Source: Zanthoxylum bungeanum
Lineage: Eukaryota; Streptophyta; Magnoliopsida; Sapindales; Rutaceae
DNA length: 64,000 bases
Assembly (NCBI GenBank): GCA_019454045.1
Contig: SKCR01034772.1
Coordinates: 1-64,000 of the forward strand
Direction of reading: 5' to 3'
In this document: positions 1-12,095 of the stretch, one piece after another
How positions within the stretch are numbered: position 1 is the stretch's first letter
Layout: every line of letters starts with the position of its first letter
The notes under the pieces: model-generated
Seen by the model: the letters and a program-made list of their open reading frames with translations, nothing else
Told to the model about the DNA's origin: nothing
Databases searched by the model: none
Program-made: the position numbers and the translations under genes

Positions 1-107
1 ATCGAGGACAATCCTCAAATCCAATTCCCAGTCTGCAAAGTTCTCAGCGCCTTCAGTTTGTTCGCATCAAGCATACGCGCAAACTGATTTGTGGATTGTG
101 CCGCCAT
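1..107 (-). pseudogene. Copia gag N-terminus, partial and frameshifted
   Basis: The minus strand has an ATG at 107 opening a reading frame with NQFARMLDANKL, followed after a one-base frame change by ENFADWELDLRIVLD. This is the usual start of plant Ty1/copia gag (cell nucleic acid packaging protein; a DANKL...NF..W...LRIVL pattern). The frame change near residues 23-25 means the copy cannot make normal Gag. The gene runs off the left window edge, so protease, integrase and RT are not visible. Orientation agrees with the PBS and LTR to its right. Family assignment is firm at copia level; lineage is not determined. Confidence 0.75.
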
Positions 108-850
108 CGCCAATCTATCATATAGATCACGAAAAACGATTAGCAGAAATAAAGCAGTTTCATATAATATCAAAAGCATAAACTAGATCATGGATTTTTA
201 ATCTAATATGCCCCTCCCACTAAATCATGCAATACTGTAATCCCAAAACAGAATACAAATATTTAATAATTAAATTAAATACTAATAGTGAAAAGTGGAT
301 CCCGTGAATATATTTCGGCTCACAGCAGAGGCACGGTCTCGCCTACGTATATTCATCAGGTAGACAACTCATTTGTCAATCATTCACTAATGACTCCTAA
401 GTAACCGGTCCTGGCCGTTTCTCGTTGTCGCTGCGAAGGCAGGCCCACAAGGAGACGTACCAAGGTTAAACTCGTCAATGATAAACTCAAGTTACTTACG
501 TAATTCTGACAGCTAGGGCACGTTCAGAATTCCGCTTTTACTTGAATTTACCTAGTATCTAATATACATCCAGTATAAATAAATCTTTATCGGCTACACC
601 CTCACAGCAGAGGCACGGTCTCGGATGTAGTCACAAAGAGATATTCATAAACCGTATTGACAAGACGGACCATATAACATGCATCAATTACATAATTACA
701 TTTAAACCTTATTATTAGGGATTTTCCGCTAAGTGTCATACACCCTAAATCTAACCAGTTTAGATCCTAATAAGCATGCACAAAGTCAAGAAAACATGAT
801 TAAACATTGATTAATGAAGGCTAATCATTTTAAGTGGCCTAGAATCAGAC
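108..850 (-). other. Untranslated leader of the minus-strand copia element
   Basis: About 740 bases lie between the PBS and the gag ATG with no coding sequence. A 23-base motif with core AGCAGAGGCACGGTCTCG occurs identically at 319-341 and 601-623, a direct repeat within the leader. Nothing else was recognised. Confidence 0.55.
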
Positions 851-864
851 TTGCTCTGATACCA
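851..864 (-). promoter_or_regulatory. Primer binding site (initiator tRNA-Met type)
   Basis: The reverse complement reads TGGTATCAGAGCAA, the standard copia PBS complementary to initiator tRNA-Met, where reverse transcription is primed. It lies three bases from the LTR end. This fixes the element as minus-strand, with its 5' LTR on the right. Confidence 0.9.
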
Positions 865-867
865 TTT

Positions 868-3271
868 TGAAATGGTTATTAGGGGGTGAATCGGTAACGC
901 AGCGGAAGCGGTGAAAATCCGATTTTCAGATTTCAAAATTTTTTCTCGGATTAATTAAATAAACATATTTATTTAATATTCCAATAATCAAATTATGAAA
1001 ATAAATTCAATAAAACAATTTTAAGTGAATTACCAAATTACCCTTGCTTTGTATTTTTGTCCGTTTTAGTCCGAAATTGATCCAATCAATTTTGAATGAT
1101 TCTAAATCATTTCTAGGATGAACTTATGATGTTCAAAACATCAAAACACCAAAGCAACCAAAATCCCCAATTTTCCTCACAAAGCCGAGAGCACCATTTG
1201 GTGCCCAATTTGTGCATTTTGCACTTTCATGCTTCAAGACACATCCAAATGATATCCAATCAACATGAAACTTTATATGCATCATATACACACATAAATA
1301 CACAACATATATGAAAACCCCCAATTTTGGAATTAGTTAAAAACCCTAATTTTTCAATTTCCTCAAATTGGACAAATTAGACCAAATATATTAAATCAAT
1401 TACTTCAATCATCATTCTTCCTTCCAATTCAAGTCTCAACACAATGAAACAACTCAAGATCAAATCTAGGTCATTTAAGAGTGGGTCAACAACTCTAGAT
1501 TAGCAACATGGTTTCCAAAACCTTAAAAGATTAGTTACAACTACAATAGTCACAACACTTCCTTCATTACACATGCTTCACACTTCTCCAAAACTTCCAT
1601 CATCAAAACCACAAGAAACAAAGAAAGAAACATCCTAAGAATATCATATATAAAGCCTAGAACCTAAGGAACATATTCCTTACTAATAGCAAGTTTGAAA
1701 AACTTACAAAAATCCAAGCTTTTGATGTTTTAGCCTTTCTTCTCACAAAGTTCCTTTAGCTTCTTTCAATGGAGTTTATTTTGATAAAGTGTATTAGGTT
1801 AACTTTATTATGAAATGAAAAACAATTTATATCTTCACCAAAAGGCCTATGGCCGAATTTCATCAAATGAAATTCAATAAATGTAATTTGATTTTTCATT
1901 TCACTTTAATGTTGTCAACTTGCACAAATATCTCACAAACACTTTTATTAGATATTTACCTTAGTCAACAAATGCAACTAATCATCATTAACTTTAAATA
2001 TCCTAACATAAGATATTTATATTTTAATTAATTTAATCATTTAACAATTAAATAATTAATTAATTAATCAAATACAAATATATTAAATATATGTATAATA
2101 TTTACATTAAATATTAAAAACATATATTCATTTAGGAATAAGTCAAATAACTCATTTTGACTATTAATTAATGTGTATTTAAATTAATCAAGTATTAAAT
2201 GTAAATACACAATAATTAAGGAAATGACTATCTAGTCTCTTTAGCATGTATCTTGCGTTTAACCATTAAACGACTTTATAAATAATCAATATTATTTATT
2301 TATGTTGCTCTAGTGCTCAACGAGTATGTTTCATTATTGAGACTCTCTAGGTTCAGGTATATCCGTCACAAAATCTAATTTCGTGTCCATAATCTATCCA
2401 CCCGTAGATTATGACGATCACAGATAATCTCGCTGAACCATACAGGTCGAGGTCATCGCAAATGTATAATTCCTCCGTCACAGGTATCCGGATAAATCCC
2501 AGAGATATAGATGTAAACGTCAAATCTCTATCGGGACTATCCAGTCGACTATTCTATTAGCAATCTCAAAAGAATGTTTAGAACTAGCTTCTAAACTTAC
2601 CACGGGCCCATGGTTTTATCTGATTGCTAATCATATGGACTACCTATGCTCTGGTACACAGAACTGACGGATCCTATCTTGATACACATAGGACACCCTG
2701 AGGATCTATCTACACCCAACGAACAGGCGGAGGTCTGATCTAAATAGATCGGTGACGTGACTGCCGTCTAAGTGTAGAAGATGTCTCATGTGCCCACAAT
2801 GGCATCTCAAGTCTAAGAATCACAAGTGCTACTCAACCAAGAAGATTCTTATTGACGCTGGTGTACCATCCATTAAGAATCTTCGGTGAGTCGTTCAGTG
2901 TTTATCCGCTATAAACACCTACACGTCTATACTAGTCTCCAAGACTTATGGTTCATTGAGAAACCATTGGAATCATATATTCCAGTATACGACATGTACC
3001 GGTCTCAACGGGTTTACTATACTGACCAAGTAGTGTAAACCTTGACCAGGAACTGTCTGAGAATGACAACGTCATGATACATCTCAATGTCCTTTGCGAC
3101 GCTTTTGCAACTGTATCATGACTAATCATTCTAGGGTCATTACGTCTTTACCATATAAAAGAATAGATTATATTATAGAAACTGCATATATTATTCATAA
3201 TAATAATGTTTTATAGAAGTATTTAACAGAAATACAACCGGGAATTGGCGCTCTGAGCACCAACCCCAACA
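868..3271 (-). mobile_element. 5' LTR of copia element, 2.4 kb
   Basis: On the plus strand the block starts TGAAATGG beside the PBS and ends CCCCAACA, so in element orientation it is a TGTTGGGG...CCATTTCA LTR with canonical TG/CA ends. Length is about 2404 bases, long for copia. It contains no convincing gene; small open frames near 1126-1324 and 1849-2031 are chance. The partner LTR and target duplication lie outside the window. Confidence 0.8.
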
Positions 3272-4113
3272 CATGTGGTGAATGAAATCTGCCTGGTAGT
3301 TCATAGTAGATTGGATTTTTTGATAGATCAATTTAATCCTCCTGTTACAACTCAGAATGCTTGGGGTTTGGTCTAAATTTTCTGAGGCTTTCTGGATAGG
3401 TGTGGTTTTGATTTTGTTTTAGCCTCACTGAGCTTCTCCTTGAATATAGGCGATGTGGGTTTTGGTGCTGCCGGTTTGTTTATCTTCGGTTGTTTTGTTG
3501 GTTTGGTGGATCCTGTGTTTGCCTTTGGCATTAGCTTGAAAATTCGATGTGGGACAACTTTTATTTCTTCATCTTGGTAGCCCTCTACTGCTTTAATCGA
3601 TGTGGGACACTCCCCTCGTTTTGTTGTTTGCAAGTGGGCTTTTAAGGTTCTCACGTGAGCTGCTTTTGGCTTGTTCTGGGCCGTTTAAAGAAGTCTCGTT
3701 TGGCGTCAGTCCATGCTTTTGGGCTGCGTTTGTCCTCAGCTTTGGATCGTGGTTTGCTTCATCGGCCTGACGGGCTCCTCTTTTGGGCTTCGCTTTTCGG
3801 TCCGGCAGCGTGTTGCTAAACCTGAGTTTGGAGGCCGGATTGGACCGACTTTGGGCTCTCCTTTTGGGATAGAGTTTTGATTTTTTGCTTTCTGTGCTTT
3901 GGGCCAATTTTTTTTATGGGCCGGCTCCGTGTTTGTTTTCTTTGGGTTGTTTGGGCTTTGTATGATCTATGATTCTTTCTTTGTGCTTTTGCACTTTCCT
4001 GGGGGATGCCCCTACCTATGCGTCGAATGGATCTTCAGCTATTTGCTAATCATACATTATATGTCGTGTCGACTAAAACCTTCACCTCTATACAAGAGAT
4101 CTTCCTCATATTG
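3272..4113. other. Unassigned sequence, possible retroelement 3' region
   Basis: This stretch has two overlapping minus-strand open frames (104 codons at 3593-3907, 93 codons at 3373-3654) rich in Lys, Pro and Ser, with no recognisable domain. GC content is higher than the flanks. It sits between the copia LTR and the internal remnant of a Tat-like gypsy element, so it may be the 3' internal part of the latter. I do not recognise a gene. Confidence 0.3.
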
Positions 4114-5143
4114 AATGGAGTTTCAAACTAGCTAGAACTTCTCCCATCTCATGTTGAATGAGATCTTAAACAAGTGTCAAGTCACATATGAGGAATGTCG
4201 AGTTGAATCTTTAGCAAGTGACAAGCTACACATGATAATATCTATTGGGACATCCTTAACAATGCACTAATTTCGAGTGGGACATCTCTAACTAATCATA
4301 TGTTAGTTATTGTAAATGTCGACTGTGCCTAATTGTAATAGCTGTCTAGTCGTAAATTGTAGTGTCGATTGGGACACCCATAATCATCAAGCTATCTAGT
4401 GTCGTATCGACTGGGATATTCATAACAATTCCCAAACTATTACACCTATTATAGGTCACATGCCTTTTAATGTCGACTGGGACATTATTAAAAGGTGCAA
4501 GACATACCTGATAATGTTGACCAAAATGTCCACGCCAAGTCTTCATTCGGGAACCGTCGACTGAGACATCCTCCTCATTTCCAACACATCGCTTCATCAC
4601 GTGAGGTGAATGGTAGGAAATACAGTTCCATTGAAGGGAATCGCCTTGATCCTGATGTAGATCCATGAGACTATGGTCGAATTGAGTCTAGAATTGATGA
4701 CACTCCTTTCGTGTAACCTTTCATGACACCCAGAGGAGATGGTAATCCTCTTACATAGTCTGAATGTAATGACATTTTATCTATGCCATCTAGAGTAGAT
4801 GATATCCACCCCAAGCAGTCTCGAATAGATATCGATTATAGAGAATATTTCTTGGTTGATTGGGTATGCTGGGGATTATGAGGATATTCTCATGTCGACT
4901 GGTGGAAGTGTGTAGAATGGTTCAAATGATGGTCTATATATGTTGATTGGAGCAAATGGAGTTCTCATTGAGAACAAAACAAATGGGCCGGATGACAATC
5001 CTAATGTATGAAATTGTTCTTGGAGAATGGCTAATTAAGTGATCATGGGACTTGGTGTTTGCTCGTTACGTGACGCCATACGAGTTGGGGTGTTTGGAAG
5101 GATCGTAGATGGAGAGATCTTTGCGTGCTATGAATCGCTAGGG
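4114..5143 (-). mobile_element. Internal remnant of Tat-like gypsy element (copy 1)
   Basis: From 4820 to 5140 the sequence resembles 35990-37420 in copy 2 of the same family: a shared block around TTCTTGGTTGATTGGGTA, then the region beside the PBS. Most of gag present in copy 2 is missing here; only a gag-start-like piece next to the PBS remains. Between about 4200 and 4570 the motif GTCGACTGGGACAT recurs irregularly, a decayed tandem repeat. No full coding sequence survives. Orientation is minus, set by PBS and LTR. Confidence 0.6.
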
Positions 5144-5160
5144 CCCCACGGTGGGCGCCA
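5144..5160 (-). promoter_or_regulatory. Primer binding site, Tat-like gypsy copy 1
   Basis: The reverse complement reads TGGCGCCCACCGTGGGG and lies three bases from the LTR terminus. The same sequence sits in the same place in copy 2 (37416-37432). TGGCGCC-type PBSs are characteristic of the Athila/Tat gypsy clade. Confidence 0.75.
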
Positions 5161-5163
5161 AAC

Positions 5164-5847
5164 TGTAGCCGCTGGTTTTCACCCGAGGCCTACAATTGAG
5201 ATTTCGTATAGGGGCACTGGCGATCCTGCAAAACAAAGATGTAGGGTGAGCGTGGAGGGTCTACCCACCGGTGTGGTGGATGCCGTAGGCACTCCGACGC
5301 CCAAGTCAGTGATGGGAATGAAATGCATTAAGTCGTAAGAGGAGGAGCAAGGTCAGATGTTACCTTGATCCCCGTAGACTGCCGTGAGGGCGGTAGGAAG
5401 GAGGTGATGTGAGTTGGAGTGTGAGTGTTCTAAAGTCATAAGTAGGAGAGCTGGAAGTTGAATGTCCACTCCTTATGGAGCCTTCCTTCTTATATACCTA
5501 TCTGAGGGTTGTGCATTTGATTACTCGTCCATTGAGTCTTGGTAACGGTCGACTTTATGAGGGATATTCACTGCATTTGCCCGTTGTAGGCTGGAACGAC
5601 TGGGTAGTATTTATGAGCCAGGGCGTTATGTGGATTGGCGTGGGATGAGCCTTGATTATGGTTTAGGCGTGTGATACTTTATTGGGCATATGTTTGCAGA
5701 TCTCTGGGCCTTTATATACATCAAGTCTTGGGGGTCCCTTTAGTGCGAATCTGTGATGACAACTTGGGCTTGGATCCATGCTGGGGTCTAGCATTGGGCC
5801 CGAAGCAAAAGGTTAAAATTGTCCTTGGACCAAATTTGGCCCGTACA
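5164..5847 (-). mobile_element. 5' LTR, Tat-like gypsy copy 1 (684 bp)
   Basis: In plus orientation it starts TGTAGCCGCTGG and ends GCCCGTACA, i.e. TGTACGGGC...CA in element orientation. It aligns by eye along its length with the LTR at 37437-38573, sharing blocks such as CACTCCGA..CC.AAGTCAGT and GACTGCCGTGAGGGC. The open frame at 5039-5338 spans the PBS/LTR junction and is not a gene. Confidence 0.75.
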
Positions 5848-6440
5848 ATGATCTTATTTGTTGAATAGATTTCTCTACATGATAGAAATATACCTAAATG
5901 GCATACCTAACCAATATTAGAACCTGACCTTAATGAATTCGATTTAATTTAACTAACATAGACATATAGTTAATTGATTTATTATGAATATATCCACCTG
6001 ACTATCAAAAGAGATTTTGAATAATTTAGTGTTCTACGTTAATAATTATAATAAGAACTGAATTGAATGGAAATTTCACAAGCATATTGTCTACATGCTT
6101 AAGTGAAATTACAACCCTAGGTTATTCTATCTATAAGGTTTCCTACCGTGTGTTATTTTATTTTTATTTTTATTTACTCTTTTTCTTAAATCATTAAATC
6201 AACTCTTCTTCTCAATAGTTTAGTTTAAGTTAAGTAGGTAAGTTTTAGTATTAATAAGAGAAATAATAAATCCATGTGAATTCGACATCCGAATAATAGT
6301 CATTATATTACTTGAGAAATACGTGCGCTTGCGTGCTAGATTTATAAAATCGCGATCAAACATACATCATCTGACATGGGGTTTGACTACACATATCAAT
6401 GTTCATATAAAAACTACATGCTACTGCATTAAATTATGAT
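5848..6440 (+). mobile_element. Athila-like LTR fragment
   Basis: This AT-rich stretch resembles 18120-18567, the 3' part of the Athila-like LTR: a CACCTGACTATC block, a TGAAATTACAACCCT block, and TTACTTGAGAAATACGTG near the end. Similarity stops near 6365, where a PBS would follow in the other copy. It is an old truncated LTR with no coding sequence. Confidence 0.5.
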
Positions 6441-6653
6441 TCCCAACACTAGGATACTCATAGCTATGTCGTCATAGTTGTCAAAGCCATTTTTGTAAAC
6501 TCAATATCTATACTTGATAATGAAGTTCTAATTTCCTATCTATTATCCATTAAACTATTTTATTAAAATAATTATTAAAAGTTAAGTAGACGTATACACG
6601 CATAAACATGCATATACACATACACATATTTTATACATCACATTATCATTAGG

Positions 6654-6688
<35 letters not shown>

Positions 6689-8432
6689 GCTTCTGAACTC
6701 CTCAATTCATGTTTCTAAGAACCTGTAATTATACATACTAGTTTAAGCAAACACACAACAACTAATTCGTCATAATATAATATTTACTCAAGGCAAGTTC
6801 ACTGTGAGGTACTTACCTGGGGTCTCCTGTTTGTCTTTTCCTTCATACATCCCTAACACAAAACATAGACAGTTGGGACCGTCAAATCACAAAAAACTAT
6901 CTTAATAACATAAACTTCCCGACTTCCTTAGAATACCCAAATCAAGTATGTTTTCAAAGATTTCAGTTTCTTTACTCTTAACACATCAAGAATGACACAT
7001 TCATTGCATTTGTTTCGGTTTCTGGTTAAAATTTGGAAAATCCTCCGAAAAGTCCGAAAATATTACAGACGAATCCATAACTTTTCAGATTTTCCCGTTC
7101 CACCCATAATAGGACTAATACTTTTTTTACATCATTATATCATATTTCAAATCAACTAGTTAATTCAAATTCTCAAATTATATATATATATTTTTTTGAA
7201 AAATCTTCCGAAAAAGTTTCCTTAAACGGTAATAAAGGATCCTGAGCCCTCCGAACATTTCCAGAATCATTCAAATAATAACATATCATCATAACTAAGC
7301 CATATATATCATTACATTCATTAAAACACGGATATACGCAAAATCAGATTTTAACAGAGACTCGTATAACCTACCTGATCAATCTAATTCATTTCGATTT
7401 CGCTTGGATTCTACAAACATCACATATTAATTACATTCTAGATCAATTGACCCAATATATAATAATTCAATAATCCAAAAAATAATTGGGAACATCCAAA
7501 CATTAAATAATTACGTCAAAATTGTGAATTTTTACCGGAGTATCTTACTGAACTTTCTTGGGCACCAACAGACACTTAACGTACCATGAACATGTAGGAA
7601 TCGACGAAATTCGAATCAAAGCAACTTGCAAATGGGTATTACTATTCACCATTTGATTTTGCCTCGATTTCCATGAAACCGAGAGTCGTTTGCTAAAACC
7701 ATCACCTCAGCCTCGTAGTACATCCATCGAGCCTCGATTTGGCGGGTGGATTGCACGGTGAATCGAAACAATGAGCCAAGATCGAGATGGATATGTGCCC
7801 ACATTCTTCTCCACTTTTTTTTGTTGTTTTCGGTGATATTTGGGCTATCGCTGGCCATCAATGGACGCACTATGGCTCTGCTCACTGGTTGGTTCTATTG
7901 GTTCTATTGTACTGGCCGGTGGCTATCTTCTTCTTCACGTATAAAATGAGGTAGAGTGAATGGATTTTATGATTTCTAACCATTTCACAATTTATGAAAA
8001 GTTTAAGATATTTATAGAGAATTTTCTAAAAATTACAAAATAGCCCTTTGAAATTATAAATAGGTCCCTAACACTATACTATTTCAGAAATTTATATTTT
8101 TGAAGCCCTTTTAATGTAAATTTTGAAAAATCATCAACATACAAATTGCTCATCTCGGAAAAATGAGTCATACAATTCAAGAATAAGCTTAATCAAAATT
8201 TGTTTCCTATTTTTATAGCCGAAATAACAAACTTTCCCCGTATAGAATAATATAAAAATTAACGTAATTGGTTCTTTCGAGTTACGTGATTTCCAAAGCA
8301 ACAAAACTCCATTTTGAAATATTTCAAACTACTTTTAAACACTTAAAATCTTATCCTCCAATATAATCTCGTTCCGATACCTTAACTTTGATCCGGGAAT
8401 CTTTCGAAAATATTGCAAAAATTCTGGATATT
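6441..8432 (-). mobile_element. Possible gypsy LTR remnant (boundaries uncertain)
   Basis: No coding sequence is supported. On the minus strand a TGTAATATCC-type terminus at 8432 and LTR-like AT-rich sequence suggest a solo or truncated LTR, perhaps chromoviral. A (TA)n microsatellite occupies 6654-6687. The open frames at 7646-7949 overlap on both strands and show no domain. No matching second terminus or target duplication was found, so the call is tentative. Confidence 0.3.
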
Positions 8433-9228
8433 ACACATATCATTCAAACATGGTTCTATTAGTCTATGAGCCTTGTTCTCATTTTCTTTGGGGCCTAGTT
8501 AATAATGATCCACCAAATGAAAGTTAGTATTCAAATATGAAACTCTTTTATGACGTATAGGTGGATATGAACAAGCAAGAATCTATTAAGTTTTATGAGA
8601 ATTATTGGGTGAAACCACACAAACCCTAATATACATTAATTATCTATGATTAGACATTCATGGAACCCAAACTTGATATGATACCTATATCAATTGGCTT
8701 CACACATATTCAATTAATATGGTGATCAAGCATATAACTTAATCCAATAATAAACTCAACACAACAATACTCATTAATAAAAGAAAAATTATGAATTAAA
8801 CATACTAGTTAAAAATTATAAGTTAATACCTATTTAATCACAGATCCAGTAAAAAAGTTTAGTTACTCATAAGAATGGTGAAAACAAAAGTCATAAAGAA
8901 AATGTAGATGAAACCCTAGAAGTTCTTGATGATCCAAGCTTTGAGAATGCTCATTTCTCTTCAAAATATGTCTCATAGAATTTGCATAAATGTGGGCTTT
9001 ACATAGTTGTTGTTGGGAGACATTCCTCTTTGTAATAGGATTGTTATTATTATATCAAAGATTAGGCTGGTGGCGCGTACGTCACAAATGGCTTGATGTC
9101 ATGCCATTATGATTATTCAGCTCTCGATAATATTTTGCATACGTCTGGTGGTGTGCCACTATAGTCTTGGTGTCGTAACATAAAATGTGAATTATTGGTG
9201 TCGCGCTACTAAAGACTTTGTGTTATGC
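8433..9228. other. Intergenic/old repeat flank of the CACTA insertion
   Basis: AT-rich with no gene. The part adjoining the CACTA element contains repeated GGTGTCG and GGTGGCGCG motifs. The sequence right of the CACTA (16596-16866) has similar GTGGCGTGCCAC motifs, as expected if both flanks were one older repeat before insertion. No family could be named. Confidence 0.4.
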
Positions 9229-9250
9229 CACCACTACAAGAATTAGACCA

Positions 9251-9716
9251 TTTAGCGTCGAATTGTTTCGACGCCATAAGTGAATATTTCGACGCAAATG
9301 ATATTTAGCGTCGAAAAAATTAGACGCAAAAAATGGACGATAAAATGTCGACGAAAACCACTTTTAGCGTCGAAATAATAAACTGCGACGCTAAAAAACA
9401 TTATTCTGCGTCCAATTTATTTCGACGCTAAAGTAAATTATTCGAAACTATATTTTATATTTGGCGACGAAATATATCGACGCAAAAATTCAAACTTTTA
9501 GCGTCGAAAGGTGTCGACGCTAAAGTATATTAAAAAAGTATTATATGTAAGCTTACAGCGACCATTTTTGTTACTATTAGCGTCGAAACATTTCGACGCT
9601 AAAAGTGACTTTGAGCGTCGAAACTTGTCGACGCTAACGTATATTAAAAAAGAATTATATGTACGCTTACAGCGGCCATTTTGTATACTATTAGCGTCGA
9701 AATATTCGACGCTAAA
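9251..9716. repeat. Left subterminal repeat cluster of CACTA
   Basis: At least seven AGCGTCGA and five TCGACGCT cores occur here, mostly as head-to-head pairs separated by a few bases, giving short palindromes. A ~115-bp unit with two such pairs and a TATATTAAAAAAG linker is tandemly duplicated (about 9500-9610 and 9613-9716). In En/Spm such subterminal motifs bind TNPA; binding here is inferred. Confidence 0.85.
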
Positions 9717-9903
9717 AGTAAAAAATTTATTTTTTTAAAAATTAGTAATTTACTTATTTTTGGTCTAAAATATTTAATTTAGTTGAAAAAAAAATGTAAT
9801 TAATGACGAAATATTATATTGAAATTTGTTTTAGAAAAAAGAAATATTATATTAAATTTATTTGTTCAAAATGTTTATACAAAACCAAATATAAAATTAA
9901 TTG

Positions 9904-11360
9904 CTACTGTGATGGAGGGACGCTCGAGCTCGATGCACCATGACTCATTGAGGCCTCGAACATCTGACGGAAAGCCAGCAGTTGCTGTTCCACCTGCTCC
10001 ATCTTCTTCTCGTGGTCCACTATCTTCTTCTCGTGGTCCACCGTGACCTGTTGTAGCTTCTCCTTAGTCTGTTGCAGCTCGTCTTGGGTGCTGGCTAGGT
10101 CGTCTTTGGTGGTGACTAACTCGTCTCGAAGAGAGACATTGTCCGAATTACCACTATTGCGTGCAGATGACGTTGGCTTCTTACGAGTGCCAAGACCAAC
10201 GTTGTAAGCTGTTTGATTCTTGAAAACCAATTGCGACAGATGCTCATCTGGTATGGGGTCGGTCCCTGTCTCCTGAGTTTGATGTTGGAGTTCCATCATT
10301 TCGTTCTGTTTCAAAAAATAAGTTAATATTAGAATTTGAGAAAAAAATTTAACATATATAATATTAATTATTTTATTTTAAAAACTGAAACTTACATAGT
10401 AGCGTTCGGCTTCTTCATTTATCCATTTATTCTTGTCATTGTAATGCGTCACACGGAAAAAATCTGGAAATGATTGCACCTCACCTGTGCTACTCTGTTA
10501 TAAACATAAAATAAATTCAATATTATTCCAGATAGTAAAAACAATTAACTGTTAAATTTTACGTTAGGATATATTTACCTCAGAATGTTCGGCACGATGT
10601 TGGATAAATGGCTTCGAACCTCCACGGTGGTTAAAACGCAAGTGACTTCGATTTTCCGCATTTGCGTGACATTTATCATGTATTCACGAACACTGTAAGT
10701 ACCGAAAACAAAGACAATTATAAATTTCCGTTTATTTCAAAATTTACCTCGTGTTTTTTGCTCGACCAAAGCTCACATAAGAATGTCCAGTCTTGTTCCT
10801 CTATAAAATCAGGTTTGTGTTGTGGAGCATTTGAAGGTCCATGTTCGTCGAATATTGGTTTCAGGACTTTTGTTCTATAATCTTTATAACTTTTCCCCAT
10901 GTGGTAGTCAATATATTGTTGGACATTCACTTGGGTCAGATCGAAGTCGAACCATTCCTACATGAAAATTCGAGTAAAAATAAGTATAAAATAAAAATGT
11001 TAAATAACAAACATATCGAAAACTTACAAGTAGCGAAGGGAATAGCTGGTTCAGTTTCGTCTCCCACGGTATCTTTCTCCAAGATACGTAGTTTTGGGGA
11101 GCTTCATATCGAGCTGTAGCTCCTATGGCTGTATTAAACGCTGAATTATGTTGTCCGACTTGAGTTTGTCCATCATCTGATATCTCTATCCGGATACGCT
11201 CGTGAGCCTTAACGTACTTAGCCAACCCCAGGCCACGGGTGCGTCCTCGACCCTTCACTGTACTTGACTCACCTGTGCTAGCAGAGAAATCACCAGGGCC
11301 AGTTGCCCTTGCTGATGTAGATGGAGTCGCGGTAGCCCGTTTGCGATTGCCCGGTGCCAT
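9904..11360 (-). pseudogene. TNPA-like second gene of CACTA, five exons, one stop
   Basis: Five phase-0 exons fit GT-AG rules: 11360-11028, 10957-10748, 10692-10579, 10494-10396 and 10305-9904, about 385 codons. The start is the ATG at 11360 (MAPGNRKRATATP). Exon 2 has EWFDFDL and a stretch ending WTFLCELWSSKKHE. Exon 3 has NAENRSHLRFNHRGGSKPF, matching the N-R...H.GGSK.F signature of plant CACTA TNPA-like proteins. Exon 4 has FFRVTHYNDKNKW. Exon 5 is a coiled coil with heptad-like QDELQQTKEKLQQV. Related proteins bind subterminal repeats and assist transposition and regulation. Codon 3 of exon 3 is TGA, plausibly a CGA (Arg) lost by C-to-T change at a CpG, so the protein would be truncated unless another acceptor is used. 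Confidence 0.75.
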
Positions 11361-11769
11361 CTACAAAAACCCATCGCATTAGCGTCATCAAATTCCAAAG
11401 TTCTTATACATATACATACATATCCATACAAGTCAATACAACTTAACAAAATCGCTTATAACATCGAATGCTCACTTTCGTTTTCAAATTCATTCATTCA
11501 TTTATTCATTTCACATATGCATTCATTATTCACATCACCAATACATCACAAGGCACACAAAGCGAGTCAATCATATGTCCATAACCTAAGTCCTCATTAA
11601 CATTGTTCCCTTGCGGCATATCCTCCGCAATCATAAACCAATTTCTGAGCATTACTAACACGCGAAAAACCACATAATTGATCTATCAAACAATTATAAT
11701 TAACCAACGAGGGCACAAATTCAAACTTAACATTATATAAACAGCCGATTTTGATCAAACAGTTATAAA

Positions 11770-11873
11770 TATTAATCAAAGATGATGATGATTTTGAAGA
11801 CGAACAGCAACATTTGCTGCTGTTCTGGGCAATAGCACTTCAAAATCATCATCATCTATACTCATCATCATCT

Positions 11874-11916
<43 letters not shown>
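11770..11916. repeat. Hairpin and (ATC)n microsatellite inside CACTA
   Basis: A GATGATGATTTTGAAG arm at about 11780 is mirrored by CTTCAAAATCATCATC near 11840, with an inner AGCAGCAAATG/TTGCTGCT hairpin. This is followed by ATC repeats at 11871-11916. Read on the minus strand the region encodes runs of Asp/Glu, but no supported exon was found. It lies upstream of the TNPA-like start. Confidence 0.6.
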
Positions 11917-12095
11917 ATTTCATCAAAAAATAATTCATCAAATTGTTCAATAATATCATCAATCTCATCCTCAAATTCATCAAATTCATCCTCATAAACA
12001 ATTTTAAATCAATAAAGGAGACTTACTTGTTGATTTCCTTCGTTCGTCACTGTTGGAGATTCGAAAAAATGTTATGAATGATCACTTTTTTGCTT

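Noticed and set aside
5039..5338. 99-codon plus-strand open frame
   Set aside because: It spans the PBS/LTR junction of a minus-strand gypsy element and changes in copy 2.
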